A DNA stretch of 40,348 nt from JBFLYZ01 sp040756415 (GTDB taxonomy: Bacteria > Bacteroidota > Bacteroidia > JADZBD01). Location of the stretch: assembly GCA_040756415.1 (NCBI GenBank), contig JBFLYZ010000031.1, positions 1 to 40,348 of the forward strand, written 5' to 3'. The position numbers were made by a program, and so were the translations under genes. Of this stretch, positions 25,812 through 33,763 are shown one piece after another (position 1 is the stretch's first letter; every line of letters starts with the position of its first letter). Under the pieces are notes generated by a model. That model was not told the origin of the DNA. It made no database searches and saw only the letters and a program-made list of their open reading frames with translations.

Positions 25812-26389
25812 CTGATTATTTTTTCAATGATAAGGTTTACACTTTCTTCGATCTGCATTCTGTCGGTTCTGATCTCGATTGCCGGTGCCGCAGGCGCCTC
25901 AAAAGGCGCGCTGATACCGGTAAAATCGCTGATCTCGCCTTTGCGGGCCTTGGCATAGAGCCCCTTCACATCGCGCTGTTCGCATACTTCAAGCGGGGTA
26001 TTGACGTACACCTCAACGAAATCCTTCTCCCCGATGATCTGTTTGGCCAGCGCGCGTATCCTCTCCGTAGGGCTTACGAAGCAGCAGATGGTAATGATGC
26101 CGCAGTTCACAAAGAGCCTGGCCGTTTCGGCTATCCTGCGTATGTTCTCCGTGCGGTCCGCTTCCGAGAAGCCCAGGTTGTTGTTGATGCCCGCGCGGAT
26201 ATTGTCGCCATCCAGCACCTGGGTGAGCAGGCCTCTGCGGTTCAGCTCTTTCTCCAGGGCTGCGGCAATGGTCGTTTTGCCCGACCCGCTCAGCCCGGTC
26301 ATCCACAGCGCAATGCCCCTCTGCCCGAGCAGTTTCTCCTTATCGGCCCGCTGCAGTATCTTATCCGTTGGAAATATATTCTTATTCAT
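25808..26389 (-). CDS. cysC: Adenylylsulfate (APS) kinase
   Basis: 193 residues, typical. It phosphorylates APS to PAPS with ATP in the cytoplasm. The P-loop is GLSGSGKTT (32-40). The APS-binding segment is LDGDNIRAGINNNLGFSEAD, followed by the conserved R-x-E-N-I-R-R-I-A-E. The lid/active region is CFVSPTERIRALAKQIIG, with the expected serine in 'F-V-S-P', then VYVNTPLEVCEQRDVKGLYA. It is the first gene of the cysC-cysD-cysN operon. The upstream 274 nt to deoC is divergent and contains no exact TAnnTTTG box facing cysC, so its promoter was not found. A cognate PAP phosphatase, cysQ, is encoded about 3.5 kb away on the opposite strand. Confidence 0.96.
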   Translation of the reverse strand: MNKNIFPTDKILQRADKEKLLGQRGIALWMTGLSGSGKTTIAAALEKELNRRGLLTQVLDGDNIRAGINNNLGFSEADRTENIRRIAETARLFVNCGIITICCFVSPTERIRALAKQIIGEKDFVEVYVNTPLEVCEQRDVKGLYAKARKGEISDFTGISAPFEAPAAPAIEIRTDRMQIEESVNLIIEKIIR

Positions 26390-26648
26390 TACTTTGAGTC
26401 GTATAAAAACCTCCTTCGCCAGGCTTTGGAGGATAAAATAAAAAAGGCCTTACCGTTTTTCTGGAAAGACCCTTCAGCAATGATGTATGATAGACAAGTC
26501 CTTCCGCGTCAGGCGCAGCACATCATACAGCATACAGCGTATGCACGGCCCGATGTGGAAAAGGAATTGGTCATCACGGGCACAAAAGTAAAACCTTTTG
26601 CCGAAACGCAAAAAAAATCTTTCTATGCACGTTCTGCCTGGCTTTAAG

Positions 26649-26656
26649 TATTTTTG
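26649..26656 (+). promoter_or_regulatory. -7 promoter element for the deoC operon
   Basis: TATTTTTG matches TAnnTTTG and ends 7 nt before the ATG at 26664. It argues for that start over the upstream ATG at 26625 or the TTG at 26598. A very short leader of about 0-5 nt is predicted. Confidence 0.5.
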
Positions 26657-26663
26657 CGGGAGC

Positions 26664-27581
26664 ATGAGCATTGCCGCAAATAGCGCGTTCCCCGATCTTT
26701 CTCTCGTGCCCCGCATCGACCAGGCGGGCGTGGAGGAGCGGGTGGCCCGTTTCTGCGCCCGCAGTATCAAAAAAGAGGCTAAGGTGCAGGGGCTGAAGAT
26801 GGCCCTGAGCATGATCGACCTCACCACGCTGGAGGGCAAGGATACGGAGGGCAAGGTAAGGCAGCTTTGCTACAAGGCGGCCCACCTGCACGATCAACTG
26901 GCGGGCCTTCCCGCTGTCGCGGCCGTATGCGTATACCCTACCATGGTAAGAACGGCCCGCAAGGCCCTGGAAGGAACAGGCATTAAAGTGGCATCGGTAG
27001 CCACCGGTTTCCCCAGCGGACAAACTACTACCGCCATCAAGATCAGCGATACGGCCTTTGCCGTGGCAGAAGGGGCTGACGAAGTGGATATGGTCATTTC
27101 GCGGGGCGAGTTCCTTCAGGGCAATTACCACTTTGTGTTTGACGAGATAGCCCGGGTGAAAGAGGCCTGCGGCAGTGCCCGCCTCAAAGTGATCCTGGAA
27201 ACGGGTGAGCTTTCTACGCTTGACCAGGTACGAAAGGCCAGCCAGATAGCCATGCACGCGGGTGCCGATTTTATCAAGACATCTACCGGCAAGATACAGC
27301 CGGCAGCTACCATGCCCGTTACCCTGGTCATGCTCGAGGCTATACGCGATTTCTTTTACGAAACGGGTAAAATGGTGGGTATGAAGCCTGCCGGAGGCAT
27401 CTCAACGGCCAAGCAGGCCCTGCATTACCTGGTCATGGTCAGGGAAACGCTGGGGCAGCGCTGGCTGACGAATGAATGGTTCCGTTTCGGGGCGAGCAGC
27501 CTGGCCAACGATGTGCTGATGCAACTGCAGAAGGAAGCCAGCGGAGTATACCAGTCGGCCGATTATTTTTCAAAGGACTGA
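26664..27581 (+). CDS. deoC: Deoxyribose-phosphate aldolase
   Basis: 305 residues from ATG 26664, the long form of DeoC. It cleaves 2-deoxyribose 5-phosphate to glyceraldehyde 3-phosphate and acetaldehyde. Catalytic residues are visible: Schiff-base Lys205 in DFIKTSTGK (E. coli Lys167), Asp142 in EVDMVISRGEF (Asp102) and Lys241 in GMKPAGGIST (Lys201). The start is chosen because the promoter box at 26649-26656 lies just upstream; ATG 26625 would add 13 residues. The stop shares one base with the start of the aldehyde dehydrogenase, the probable consumer of the acetaldehyde. It is the first gene of a four-gene overlapping operon ending with cysQ. No thymidine/purine phosphorylase or phosphopentomutase gene is adjacent. 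Confidence 0.94.
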   Translation: MSIAANSAFPDLSLVPRIDQAGVEERVARFCARSIKKEAKVQGLKMALSMIDLTTLEGKDTEGKVRQLCYKAAHLHDQLAGLPAVAAVCVYPTMVRTARKALEGTGIKVASVATGFPSGQTTTAIKISDTAFAVAEGADEVDMVISRGEFLQGNYHFVFDEIARVKEACGSARLKVILETGELSTLDQVRKASQIAMHAGADFIKTSTGKIQPAATMPVTLVMLEAIRDFFYETGKMVGMKPAGGISTAKQALHYLVMVRETLGQRWLTNEWFRFGASSLANDVLMQLQKEASGVYQSADYFSKD

Positions 27582-29053
27582 TGAGCAAAATAAAGGAAAT
27601 AGAACCGAAGCTTGAGCTTCAGACGGAATGGAGATATGCTCCATCTCCTGAAAGCGCTTCGCACATTACGCTGAAAAAGCGGTACGACCTGTTCATTGAC
27701 GGGAAATGGGTCAGGCCCTCATCCGGGAAATATTTCGACACCATCAACCCGGCCACGGAGCAGAAAATAGCCTCGGTTGCCGAGGCGGATGAAAAGGATG
27801 TGGATAAGGCGGTGAAGGCCGCGCGAAAGGCATATGAAAAGGTGTGGAGCAGGTTGCCTGCGAAAGAGAAGGGCAAATACATTTACCGTATTGCCCGCCT
27901 GCTGCAGGAGCGCGCGCGCGAGTTTGCCGTGATCGAAAGCATGGATGGCGGAAAACCCATACGCGAATCGCGCGATATCGATATCCCCCTTGCGGCCAAT
28001 CACTTCTTTTATTATGCCGGCTGGGCCGATAAGCTGGAATACGCTTTCCCGGGCAAAAAGCCCCGGTCCTTAGGCGTAGCCGGGCAGATCATCCCGTGGA
28101 ATTTTCCTTTGCTGATGGCCGCCTGGAAAATAGCACCGGCCCTGGCAACGGGAAATACCGTGGTGCTCAAGCCTGCCGAAACCACACCGCTCACCGCCCT
28201 GAAGCTGGCCGAGCTGATCGCTGACAGCGGCTTGCCTGATGGCGTGGTGAACATTATTACCGGCCACGGGCGGACAGGGGCCGCCATCGTCAATCACCCG
28301 GGCGTTGACAAAATAGCGTTTACCGGCTCTACCGAAGTAGGCAAGCTGATACAAAGGGCCGTTGCGGGCACAAAAAAGAAAGTGACCCTCGAGCTGGGCG
28401 GCAAGGCGGCCAACATCATTTTTGATGATGCCCCGCTCGACCAGGCCGTGGAAGGGATCGTTAACGGCATATTTTTCAACCAGGGTCATGTATGCTGCGC
28501 GGGCTCGCGTCTTTTTGTTCAGGAGAGCGTGGCGGATAAGGTGATACGCAAGCTGAAAGATCGCATGGAAAGCCTCATCGTTGGCGATCCGCTGGATAAG
28601 AATACCGATATAGGCGCCATCAACTCCAAAGGGCAACTGGATACCATCAACCGCTTCATCGGGATAGGTAAGGGCGAAGGAGATATTTACCAGCCTGCCT
28701 GCAGCGTTCCGGAAAAGGGTTACTGGTGCCGGCCCACCTTGTTCCTCAACACCTCGCAAAGCCACCGTATCGTGCAGGAGGAGATTTTCGGTCCCGTACT
28801 GGCCGTGCAAACCTTCAGAACGGTGGAAGAAGTGATAGAGAAAGCGAACAACATCCCTTACGGCCTCTCGGCAGGAGTGTGGACGGATAAAGGGTCTAAA
28901 ATATTTAACCTGACCATGAAGCTGAGGGCGGGTGTTGTTTGGGCCAATACCTATAACAAGTTCGATCCCTCGTCTCCTTTTGGCGGGTATAAGGAAAGCG
29001 GTTTCGGCAGGGAAGGCGGCCTTCATGGCCTGGCGGCTTACCTGGATATATGA
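27581..29053 (+). CDS. Aldehyde dehydrogenase, probable catalytic half of a split ALDH16
   Basis: 490 residues, a complete ALDH. It oxidises an aldehyde to the acid with NAD(P)+; next to deoC, acetaldehyde or a related deoxyribose product is the likely substrate (inference). Motifs: PWNFPLLMAAWKIAPALATG (Asn174), KPAE (Lys197), FTGSTEVGK (247-255), general base Glu271 in LELGGK, and catalytic Cys305 in FFNQGHVCCAGSR. The frame is open from a GTG-type start at 27476, but ATG 27581 is chosen because it overlaps the deoC stop by one base and begins the protein proper. The next gene starts within its stop codon (4-nt overlap) and encodes an ALDH-like protein lacking the catalytic part. Together they total about 785 residues, the size of a bacterial ALDH16. 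Confidence 0.93.
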   Translation: MSKIKEIEPKLELQTEWRYAPSPESASHITLKKRYDLFIDGKWVRPSSGKYFDTINPATEQKIASVAEADEKDVDKAVKAARKAYEKVWSRLPAKEKGKYIYRIARLLQERAREFAVIESMDGGKPIRESRDIDIPLAANHFFYYAGWADKLEYAFPGKKPRSLGVAGQIIPWNFPLLMAAWKIAPALATGNTVVLKPAETTPLTALKLAELIADSGLPDGVVNIITGHGRTGAAIVNHPGVDKIAFTGSTEVGKLIQRAVAGTKKKVTLELGGKAANIIFDDAPLDQAVEGIVNGIFFNQGHVCCAGSRLFVQESVADKVIRKLKDRMESLIVGDPLDKNTDIGAINSKGQLDTINRFIGIGKGEGDIYQPACSVPEKGYWCRPTLFLNTSQSHRIVQEEIFGPVLAVQTFRTVEEVIEKANNIPYGLSAGVWTDKGSKIFNLTMKLRAGVVWANTYNKFDPSSPFGGYKESGFGREGGLHGLAAYLDI

Positions 29054-29937
29054 CAGCTATGGAACGGGAAGAGATATTAAAAACGTATAAGATCTACATC
29101 GGTGGGGCTTTTCCGCGCACCGAAAGCGGAAGGTATTACCCGCTTACCGGCAGGAAAGGGCTGCTGGCCAACATATGCCTGTGCTCCAAAAAAGATGTGC
29201 GCAATGCCGTTACAGCGGCCCGCAGCGCATTTGCGGGGTGGAGCTCGCGCGCGGCTTTCAACCGCTCGCAGGTCTTATACCGCATCGCAGAGATGCTGGA
29301 GGGAAGAAAGGCGCAGTTCATTTCCGAGCTGCTCGTGATGGGGGCGAATAAGAAAGATGCTGAGCGGGAGCTGGCCCTGGCCATCGACCGCCTGGTGTAC
29401 TACGCAGGGTGGTGCGATAAATACCAGCAGGTGTTCTCATCGGTCAACCCGGTTTCCTCTTCACACTATAATTTTTCCGTGCCCGAGCCTACGGGCGTGG
29501 TGGCGGTGCTTGCCCCTGAAACAAGTTCGTTGGTCGGCCTGGTATCGGTGATCGCCCCGGTGATCGCCAGCGGAAACACCTGCGTAGCGCTGGCTTCTGA
29601 AGGCAAACCCCTGTGCGCGATCAGTTTTGCGGAGGTGATCCATTCATCGGATGTTCCGGCCGGGGTGGTGAATATACTTACCGGAAGGTCGGCTGAGCTG
29701 CTGCCTCACCTGAGCGGGCATATGGACGTGAACGCCCTGGTGTATTGCAGGTCAGATGCGGCCGAAATAAAAGCGGTGCAGGAAAATGCCGCGCTGAACG
29801 TAAAACGCATAGTTATACGCAGGGAGAGCTGGATGAAGGAATCGGCCCAGAATCCCTACTTTATACTGGATACCACCGAGATCAAGACCACCTGGCACCC
29901 GGTTGAGCAGACCGGAGCGGCAAAAGCCGGATATTGA
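29050..29937 (+). CDS. Non-catalytic ALDH-like protein, probable C-terminal domain of split ALDH16
   Basis: 295 residues. It aligns by eye with the N-terminal, NAD-binding part of aldehyde dehydrogenases: TYKIYIGGAFPRTESGRYYP (about 10-29), AVTAARSAFAGWSSRAAFNR, RLVYYAGWCDKYQQVFS, EPTGVVAVLAPETSSLVGLV (the place of the 'PWNFP' motif, with Asn replaced), 'IASGNTCVALASEG' (Lys of KPAE replaced) and 'VPAGVVNILTGRSAEL'. It then ends without the region holding the catalytic Cys and Glu. It is therefore a pseudo-enzyme domain, not a frameshifted ALDH: the frame is clean and tightly coupled on both sides (4-nt and 1-nt overlaps). In ALDH16 proteins a domain of this kind is fused behind a normal ALDH and takes part in assembly, so I infer it partners the 27581-29053 product. 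Met4 (29059) is an alternative start. Confidence 0.88.
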   Translation: MTAMEREEILKTYKIYIGGAFPRTESGRYYPLTGRKGLLANICLCSKKDVRNAVTAARSAFAGWSSRAAFNRSQVLYRIAEMLEGRKAQFISELLVMGANKKDAERELALAIDRLVYYAGWCDKYQQVFSSVNPVSSSHYNFSVPEPTGVVAVLAPETSSLVGLVSVIAPVIASGNTCVALASEGKPLCAISFAEVIHSSDVPAGVVNILTGRSAELLPHLSGHMDVNALVYCRSDAAEIKAVQENAALNVKRIVIRRESWMKESAQNPYFILDTTEIKTTWHPVEQTGAAKAGY

Positions 29938-30701
29938 TGAAAGAACTGGAGGATTTGCTGCAAACGGCCATACGCGCAGCCGTTAAAGCGGGCGAGGAGA
30001 TACTCAACGTTTACGGAACGGACTTTGAAGTGGAAAAGAAAGCGGATAAAAGCCCGCTTACACTTGCCGATAAGAATTCGCACGATGTGATCATGCATGA
30101 GCTGACCTCTACGGGCATACCGGTGCTCAGCGAGGAGGGCAAAGACATCCCATACAGCGAGCGGAGGAACTGGAAGCGGCTATGGATCGTTGACCCGCTT
30201 GATGGCACCAAGGAATTCGTAAAGCGCAACGGGGAGTTTACTGTTAATATAGCGCTGGTAGAAGAGCGCCAGCCGGTATTGGGCGTTATTTTCGTGCCGG
30301 TGACTGGCGCGCTCTATTACGGGGCAAGAGGCAAAGGAGCGTTCCGCAGATTAAAAGACAGGAAGGACGAGCGACTTCCGCTGAAGCGGGTGAATACCGG
30401 TTACACGGTGGTTGTTTCCCGTTCGCATATGAGTCCCGAGACAAAGGCCTATGTAGATGAGCTCGGCAGGAGGCATAAGGAAATTGACTTTGTCGCATCC
30501 GGAAGCTCGCTCAAGATATGCCTGGTGGCCGAGGGCAGCGCGGATTGTTACCCGCGCTTCGGCCCCACCATGGAATGGGACACCGCTGCAGGGCAGGCCA
30601 TAGCCGAACAGGCGGGTAAGAGCCTGATCGACTGCGCTACCGATAAACCCATGGAATACAATCGCAGCATACTGCGCAACGGGTGGTTTATCGTTAAATA
30701 G
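29937..30701 (+). CDS. cysQ: 3'(2'),5'-bisphosphate nucleotidase CysQ
   Basis: 254 residues, an inositol monophosphatase-fold enzyme. It hydrolyses 3'-phosphoadenosine 5'-phosphate (PAP, and PAPS) to AMP (APS), clearing the inhibitory by-product of PAPS use in the cytoplasm. Metal-binding motifs are visible: the acidic SEEG (66-69), DPLDGTKEF (86-94) and WDTAAGQAI near the C-terminus. CysQ family features also include 'KRNGEFTVNIAL' and 'RSHMSPETKAYV'. The ATG at 29937 shares one base with the stop of the preceding gene; a TTG at 29934 is not needed. It is the last gene of the deoC operon yet lies functionally with the divergent cysC-cysD-cysN operon. Its stop is one base away from the stop of the convergent metallo-hydrolase gene. 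Confidence 0.95.
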   Translation: MKELEDLLQTAIRAAVKAGEEILNVYGTDFEVEKKADKSPLTLADKNSHDVIMHELTSTGIPVLSEEGKDIPYSERRNWKRLWIVDPLDGTKEFVKRNGEFTVNIALVEERQPVLGVIFVPVTGALYYGARGKGAFRRLKDRKDERLPLKRVNTGYTVVVSRSHMSPETKAYVDELGRRHKEIDFVASGSSLKICLVAEGSADCYPRFGPTMEWDTAAGQAIAEQAGKSLIDCATDKPMEYNRSILRNGWFIVK

Positions 30702-30702
30702 C

Positions 30703-31650
30703 TTACAAGGCTATGATCTGCATTTCCCTGGCTAAGCAGTATCCTTTACCGTAAATTTCTTTTTGAGCTGCGCTGCTGTCCTGCAGTGCGGGGTTCGTGT
30801 GGTTCAGGTGAATGAAATGTATCTTCTGTTTTTCAGACGGAGGAAGATGCTCAAACAGTTTCATGCTTTCCGATATAAACGGGTGGGGTATCTCATCCAT
30901 GTTGCGGCCCGGTATCTCTCCCTCAGCATAAAAGGTGCCATCAATGAAAATGTGATCGTTCTCCTTCACCATGTCCAGGATGCTGCGGTCCCATTTCTGC
31001 CATTTATCGATGTCAGGTATGAAGACCAGGGAGCTGTTGGCGGTTTTGATGCGGTAACCCACCGTTTCGGAGAACTCATCGCGGTGAGGTACGGTAAATG
31101 CGGTAACACTGATGCGTTCATTCAGGCTGACGGCCGTATCTTCTTTTATGGGAACAAGTTCGATGTTCTGCAGGGTGACCAATTGTATCCAGGGCCCGTT
31201 GCTCTGCAGGAACTCCCGCATATCGGGCATGGCGTAGACCTGAATGCTTTTACTGTTAATTGCCTCGCGCCCCAGGTGCATCAAGCCCGTATAATGGCCC
31301 ATGTGCGCATGGGTAAGGAAAATGCCGCTCAGCCATTCATTGCCAGCGGGCGCCAGGCTATCGAGCAGGGCCATTTGCTTTGGGAAATCGGGCGTGCAGT
31401 CGAAGAGCCAGCGCTGCCCGCTTAAGGGATCGACCAGGGCCAGGGAGGAAACCATTTTCTGCCTTCGCGCAGCCCAGGCGCCTTTGCAGCAGTTTTTTGC
31501 GCAGCCGGCCTGGGGATAGCCGGCATCCTGCGCTATGCCAAGCACTACAACGTATGGGCCCGATGGCTTTAGCGGCTTGCTGTCCGGGCCCTCGTTCCGG
31601 GCGCATGACAGCAGCATGAAAATCACTGCGATGGCAACTGTTCTGAGCAT
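30703..31650 (-). CDS. PqqB-like metallo-beta-lactamase-fold lipoprotein
   Basis: 315 residues from ATG 31650. The frame is open to 31755, but that extension overlaps the gmd start and lacks a signal peptide. The chosen start gives a lipoprotein signal (MLRTVAIAVIFMLLSC, Cys16) and follows a -7 box by 4 nt. The domain resembles PqqB: VLGIAQDAGYPQAGCAKNCC (37-55), 'LFDCTPDFPKQMALLD', the metal motif THAHMGHYTG (113-122), 'TVPHRDEFSETVGYRI', 'FIPDIDKW' and the C-terminal 'IHLNHTNPA'. The Cys-rich 'GCAKNCC' segment corresponds to the structural zinc site. No other pqq gene is near and no PqqA-like peptide was seen, so a role in PQQ synthesis is unlikely. It is probably a secreted, envelope-anchored hydrolase of unknown substrate. 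Confidence 0.85.
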   Translation of the reverse strand: MLRTVAIAVIFMLLSCARNEGPDSKPLKPSGPYVVVLGIAQDAGYPQAGCAKNCCKGAWAARRQKMVSSLALVDPLSGQRWLFDCTPDFPKQMALLDSLAPAGNEWLSGIFLTHAHMGHYTGLMHLGREAINSKSIQVYAMPDMREFLQSNGPWIQLVTLQNIELVPIKEDTAVSLNERISVTAFTVPHRDEFSETVGYRIKTANSSLVFIPDIDKWQKWDRSILDMVKENDHIFIDGTFYAEGEIPGRNMDEIPHPFISESMKLFEHLPPSEKQKIHFIHLNHTNPALQDSSAAQKEIYGKGYCLAREMQIIAL

Positions 31651-31654
31651 AGGC

Positions 31655-31662
31655 CAAATGTA
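31655..31662 (-). promoter_or_regulatory. -7 promoter element, leaderless arrangement
   Basis: On the minus strand it reads TACATTTG and ends 4 nt before the metallo-hydrolase ATG at 31650, the same geometry as the box at 1625-1632. A leaderless mRNA is predicted. Confidence 0.6.
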
Positions 31663-31706
31663 TGAAACCGGGCCAAAAGCCGAAATTAAAGCCCGATTTT
31701 TATTCG

Positions 31707-31714
31707 TAATATTG
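31707..31714 (+). promoter_or_regulatory. Possible -7 element for the gmd operon
   Basis: TAATATTG differs from TAnnTTTG by one base. It lies 25 nt before the gmd ATG, in the 89-nt divergent gap with the metallo-hydrolase gene. Weak call. Confidence 0.3.
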
Positions 31715-31739
31715 CATAGTACAAAAGAAGAATTATCTG

Positions 31740-32828
31740 ATGAGCAAAACAGCACTGATCACAGGCGTTACGGGGCAGGATGGGGCGTACCTGGCCGAGC
31801 TCTTGCTGGGCAAAGGCTATACGGTCCACGGTATAAAGCGAAGGAGCTCGCTCTTTAACACCGACCGCATTGACCATTTATATAAAGACGTGCACGAGAA
31901 GAATGTGAAGTTCTTCCTTCACTATGGCGACCTGACCGATTCCACGAACCTGATACGCATCGTGCAGGAGACCCAACCCGATGAGATCTATAACCTGGCG
32001 GCCCAGTCGCACGTAAAGGTTTCATTCGAAACGCCCGAGTATACGGCCAATGCCGATGCGCTGGGAACGCTGCGCTTGCTGGAGGCCATCCGCATACTCA
32101 AGCTGGAAAAGAAAGCCAGGTTCTACCAGGCCTCTACTTCCGAAATGTATGGCGAGGTGCAGGAGATACCCCAGCGCGAAACAACCCCTTTCTACCCGCG
32201 CTCGCCCTATGGCGTGGCCAAGGTGTACGGCTTCTGGATCACCAAGAACTACCGCGAGGCGTACGGCATTTTCGGCTGCAACGGCATCTTGTTCAACCAC
32301 GAGAGCCCGATCAGGGGCGAGACCTTCGTGACAAGAAAGATCACGAGGGCCGTAGCCAAGATCAAGCTGGGATTGCAGGAAAAGCTCTTCCTGGGCAACC
32401 TGCATGCCGAACGCGACTGGGGGCATGCGAAGGATTACGTGGAAGGCATGTGGCTGATGATGCAGCAGCCCGAGGCCGATGATTACGTGCTGGCCACGGG
32501 AAAGAAGATATCCGTAAAGAAATTCACCGAGCTGGCCTTTGCCGAAGCGGGCATTAAGGTGGAGTGGAAGGGGAAAGGCGCGGAGGAAAAAGGGTATAAT
32601 GCGGCTGATGGCAAGGTGATCGTGGAAATAGACAAGAAGTATTTCCGCCCTACGGAAGTAGACAAGCTCATAGGCGATGCCAGCAAGGCCAGGAAGAAGC
32701 TGGGCTGGTCGCCCAAGCTCACCGTGGAGGACCTGGTGAAAGAAATGGTGGAGAGCGACCTGCGGCTGTTCGAGCGCGACAAGTACCTGCTTGACGGTGG
32801 ACATAAGGTGATGAACCAGCACGAATAA
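31740..32828 (+). CDS. gmd: GDP-mannose 4,6-dehydratase
   Basis: 362 residues, normal size. It converts GDP-D-mannose to GDP-4-keto-6-deoxy-D-mannose with bound NADP+, the first step to GDP-L-fucose. The Rossmann motif is ITGVTGQDGAYLAELLLGKG (7-26, Gly9/12/15). The SDR catalytic Y-x-x-x-K is in YPRSPYGVAKVYG with the upstream Ser/Thr in QASTSEMYGEVQE. GMD-specific segments are FNHESPIRGETFVTRKIT and GNLHAERDWGHAKDYVEGMW. It is the first gene of a polysaccharide block. Its stop shares one base with the fcl start (TAATG), so the two enzymes of the pathway are translationally coupled. Confidence 0.97.
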   Translation: MSKTALITGVTGQDGAYLAELLLGKGYTVHGIKRRSSLFNTDRIDHLYKDVHEKNVKFFLHYGDLTDSTNLIRIVQETQPDEIYNLAAQSHVKVSFETPEYTANADALGTLRLLEAIRILKLEKKARFYQASTSEMYGEVQEIPQRETTPFYPRSPYGVAKVYGFWITKNYREAYGIFGCNGILFNHESPIRGETFVTRKITRAVAKIKLGLQEKLFLGNLHAERDWGHAKDYVEGMWLMMQQPEADDYVLATGKKISVKKFTELAFAEAGIKVEWKGKGAEEKGYNAADGKVIVEIDKKYFRPTEVDKLIGDASKARKKLGWSPKLTVEDLVKEMVESDLRLFERDKYLLDGGHKVMNQHE

Positions 32829-33763
32829 TGGAAAAGAACGCGCGGATATTCGTAGCCGGCCATCGCGGCATGGTAGGTTCGGCCATTACGCGGAAACTGC
32901 AGGGCGAGGGGTTTTCCGATCTTGTTTTGCGCACCTCCAAACAGCTCGACCTGAGAGACCAGGCCGCTGTGCGCCAGTTTTTCGCTGACGAAAGACCCGA
33001 ATACGTATTTCTGGCCGCGGCCAAAGTAGGAGGTATTCATGCCAATAATACCTATCGTGCCGAGTTCCTGTACGATAACCTGATGATCCAGAACAACGTG
33101 ATCCATTCGGCTTACCTGTATAAGGTAAAGAAGCTCATGTTCCTGGGCTCATCCTGCATTTACCCCAAGCTTGCGCCTCAGCCTTTGAAAGAAGAGTATT
33201 TGCTTACCGGCTTGCTGGAATCCACCAACGAGCCTTACGCCATAGCCAAGATAGCCGGCATTAAAATGTGCGATGCCTACCGCTCCCAGTACGGTTGTAA
33301 TTTTATTTCGGCCATGCCCACCAACCTGTACGGGCCTAATGACAATTACGACCTGAACAATTCACACGTGCTGCCCGCCCTGATCCGTAAGTTCCATACA
33401 GCAAAGGCCGAAAACCTGCCTTTTGTCGAAGTGTGGGGTACAGGAAGCCCGTTGCGCGAATTCATGCATGTAGACGACCTGGCCGATGCCTGTTTTTTCC
33501 TGATGAGCACATGGAACGAGCCGGGATTTGTGAATGTTGGAGTAGGAGAGGATATCAGCATAAAAAACCTTGCACTGCTTATCAAAAAGATAGTAGGCTA
33601 TGCAGGCGAACTGAAATTCGACACCTCGAAACCTGACGGTACTCCCCGCAAGCTGATGGATGTAGGCCGCCTGCACGCCATGGGCTGGAGGCATAAGACC
33701 GGGCTGGAGCAGGGCATACGCTCGGTTTACAAAGAGCTGGTATCACAAAAGGTATTTGCGTGA
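32828..33763 (+). CDS. fcl: GDP-L-fucose synthase
   Basis: 311 residues. A bifunctional epimerase/NADPH-dependent reductase that turns the Gmd product into GDP-L-fucose for surface glycans. Motifs: FVAGHRGMVGSAITRKL (8-24), 'FLAAAKVGGIHANNTYRAEF', FLGSSCIYPKLAPQPLKEEY, the catalytic YAIAKIAG, and 'SAMPTNLYGPNDNYDLNNSHV'. The last four bases (33760-33763) overlap the GTG proposed as start of the next gene, and the stop TGA is followed at once by the heptamer tandem repeat at 33765-33798. The gene is also called wcaG in other species. The product feeds a fucose-containing polysaccharide or glycoprotein glycan; the actual transferases are not encoded in the window. Confidence 0.97.
   Translation: MEKNARIFVAGHRGMVGSAITRKLQGEGFSDLVLRTSKQLDLRDQAAVRQFFADERPEYVFLAAAKVGGIHANNTYRAEFLYDNLMIQNNVIHSAYLYKVKKLMFLGSSCIYPKLAPQPLKEEYLLTGLLESTNEPYAIAKIAGIKMCDAYRSQYGCNFISAMPTNLYGPNDNYDLNNSHVLPALIRKFHTAKAENLPFVEVWGTGSPLREFMHVDDLADACFFLMSTWNEPGFVNVGVGEDISIKNLALLIKKIVGYAGELKFDTSKPDGTPRKLMDVGRLHAMGWRHKTGLEQGIRSVYKELVSQKVFA

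Noticed and set aside
26426..26647. 73-residue frame between cysC and deoC
   Set aside because: The sequence is not protein-like, runs into the deoC promoter region, and has no start signal.
29050..29937. Second ALDH as a frameshifted pseudogene
   Set aside because: The frame is clean and codon use normal, overlaps with both neighbours are tight, and no catalytic-half sequence is found in other frames before cysQ begins one base later.
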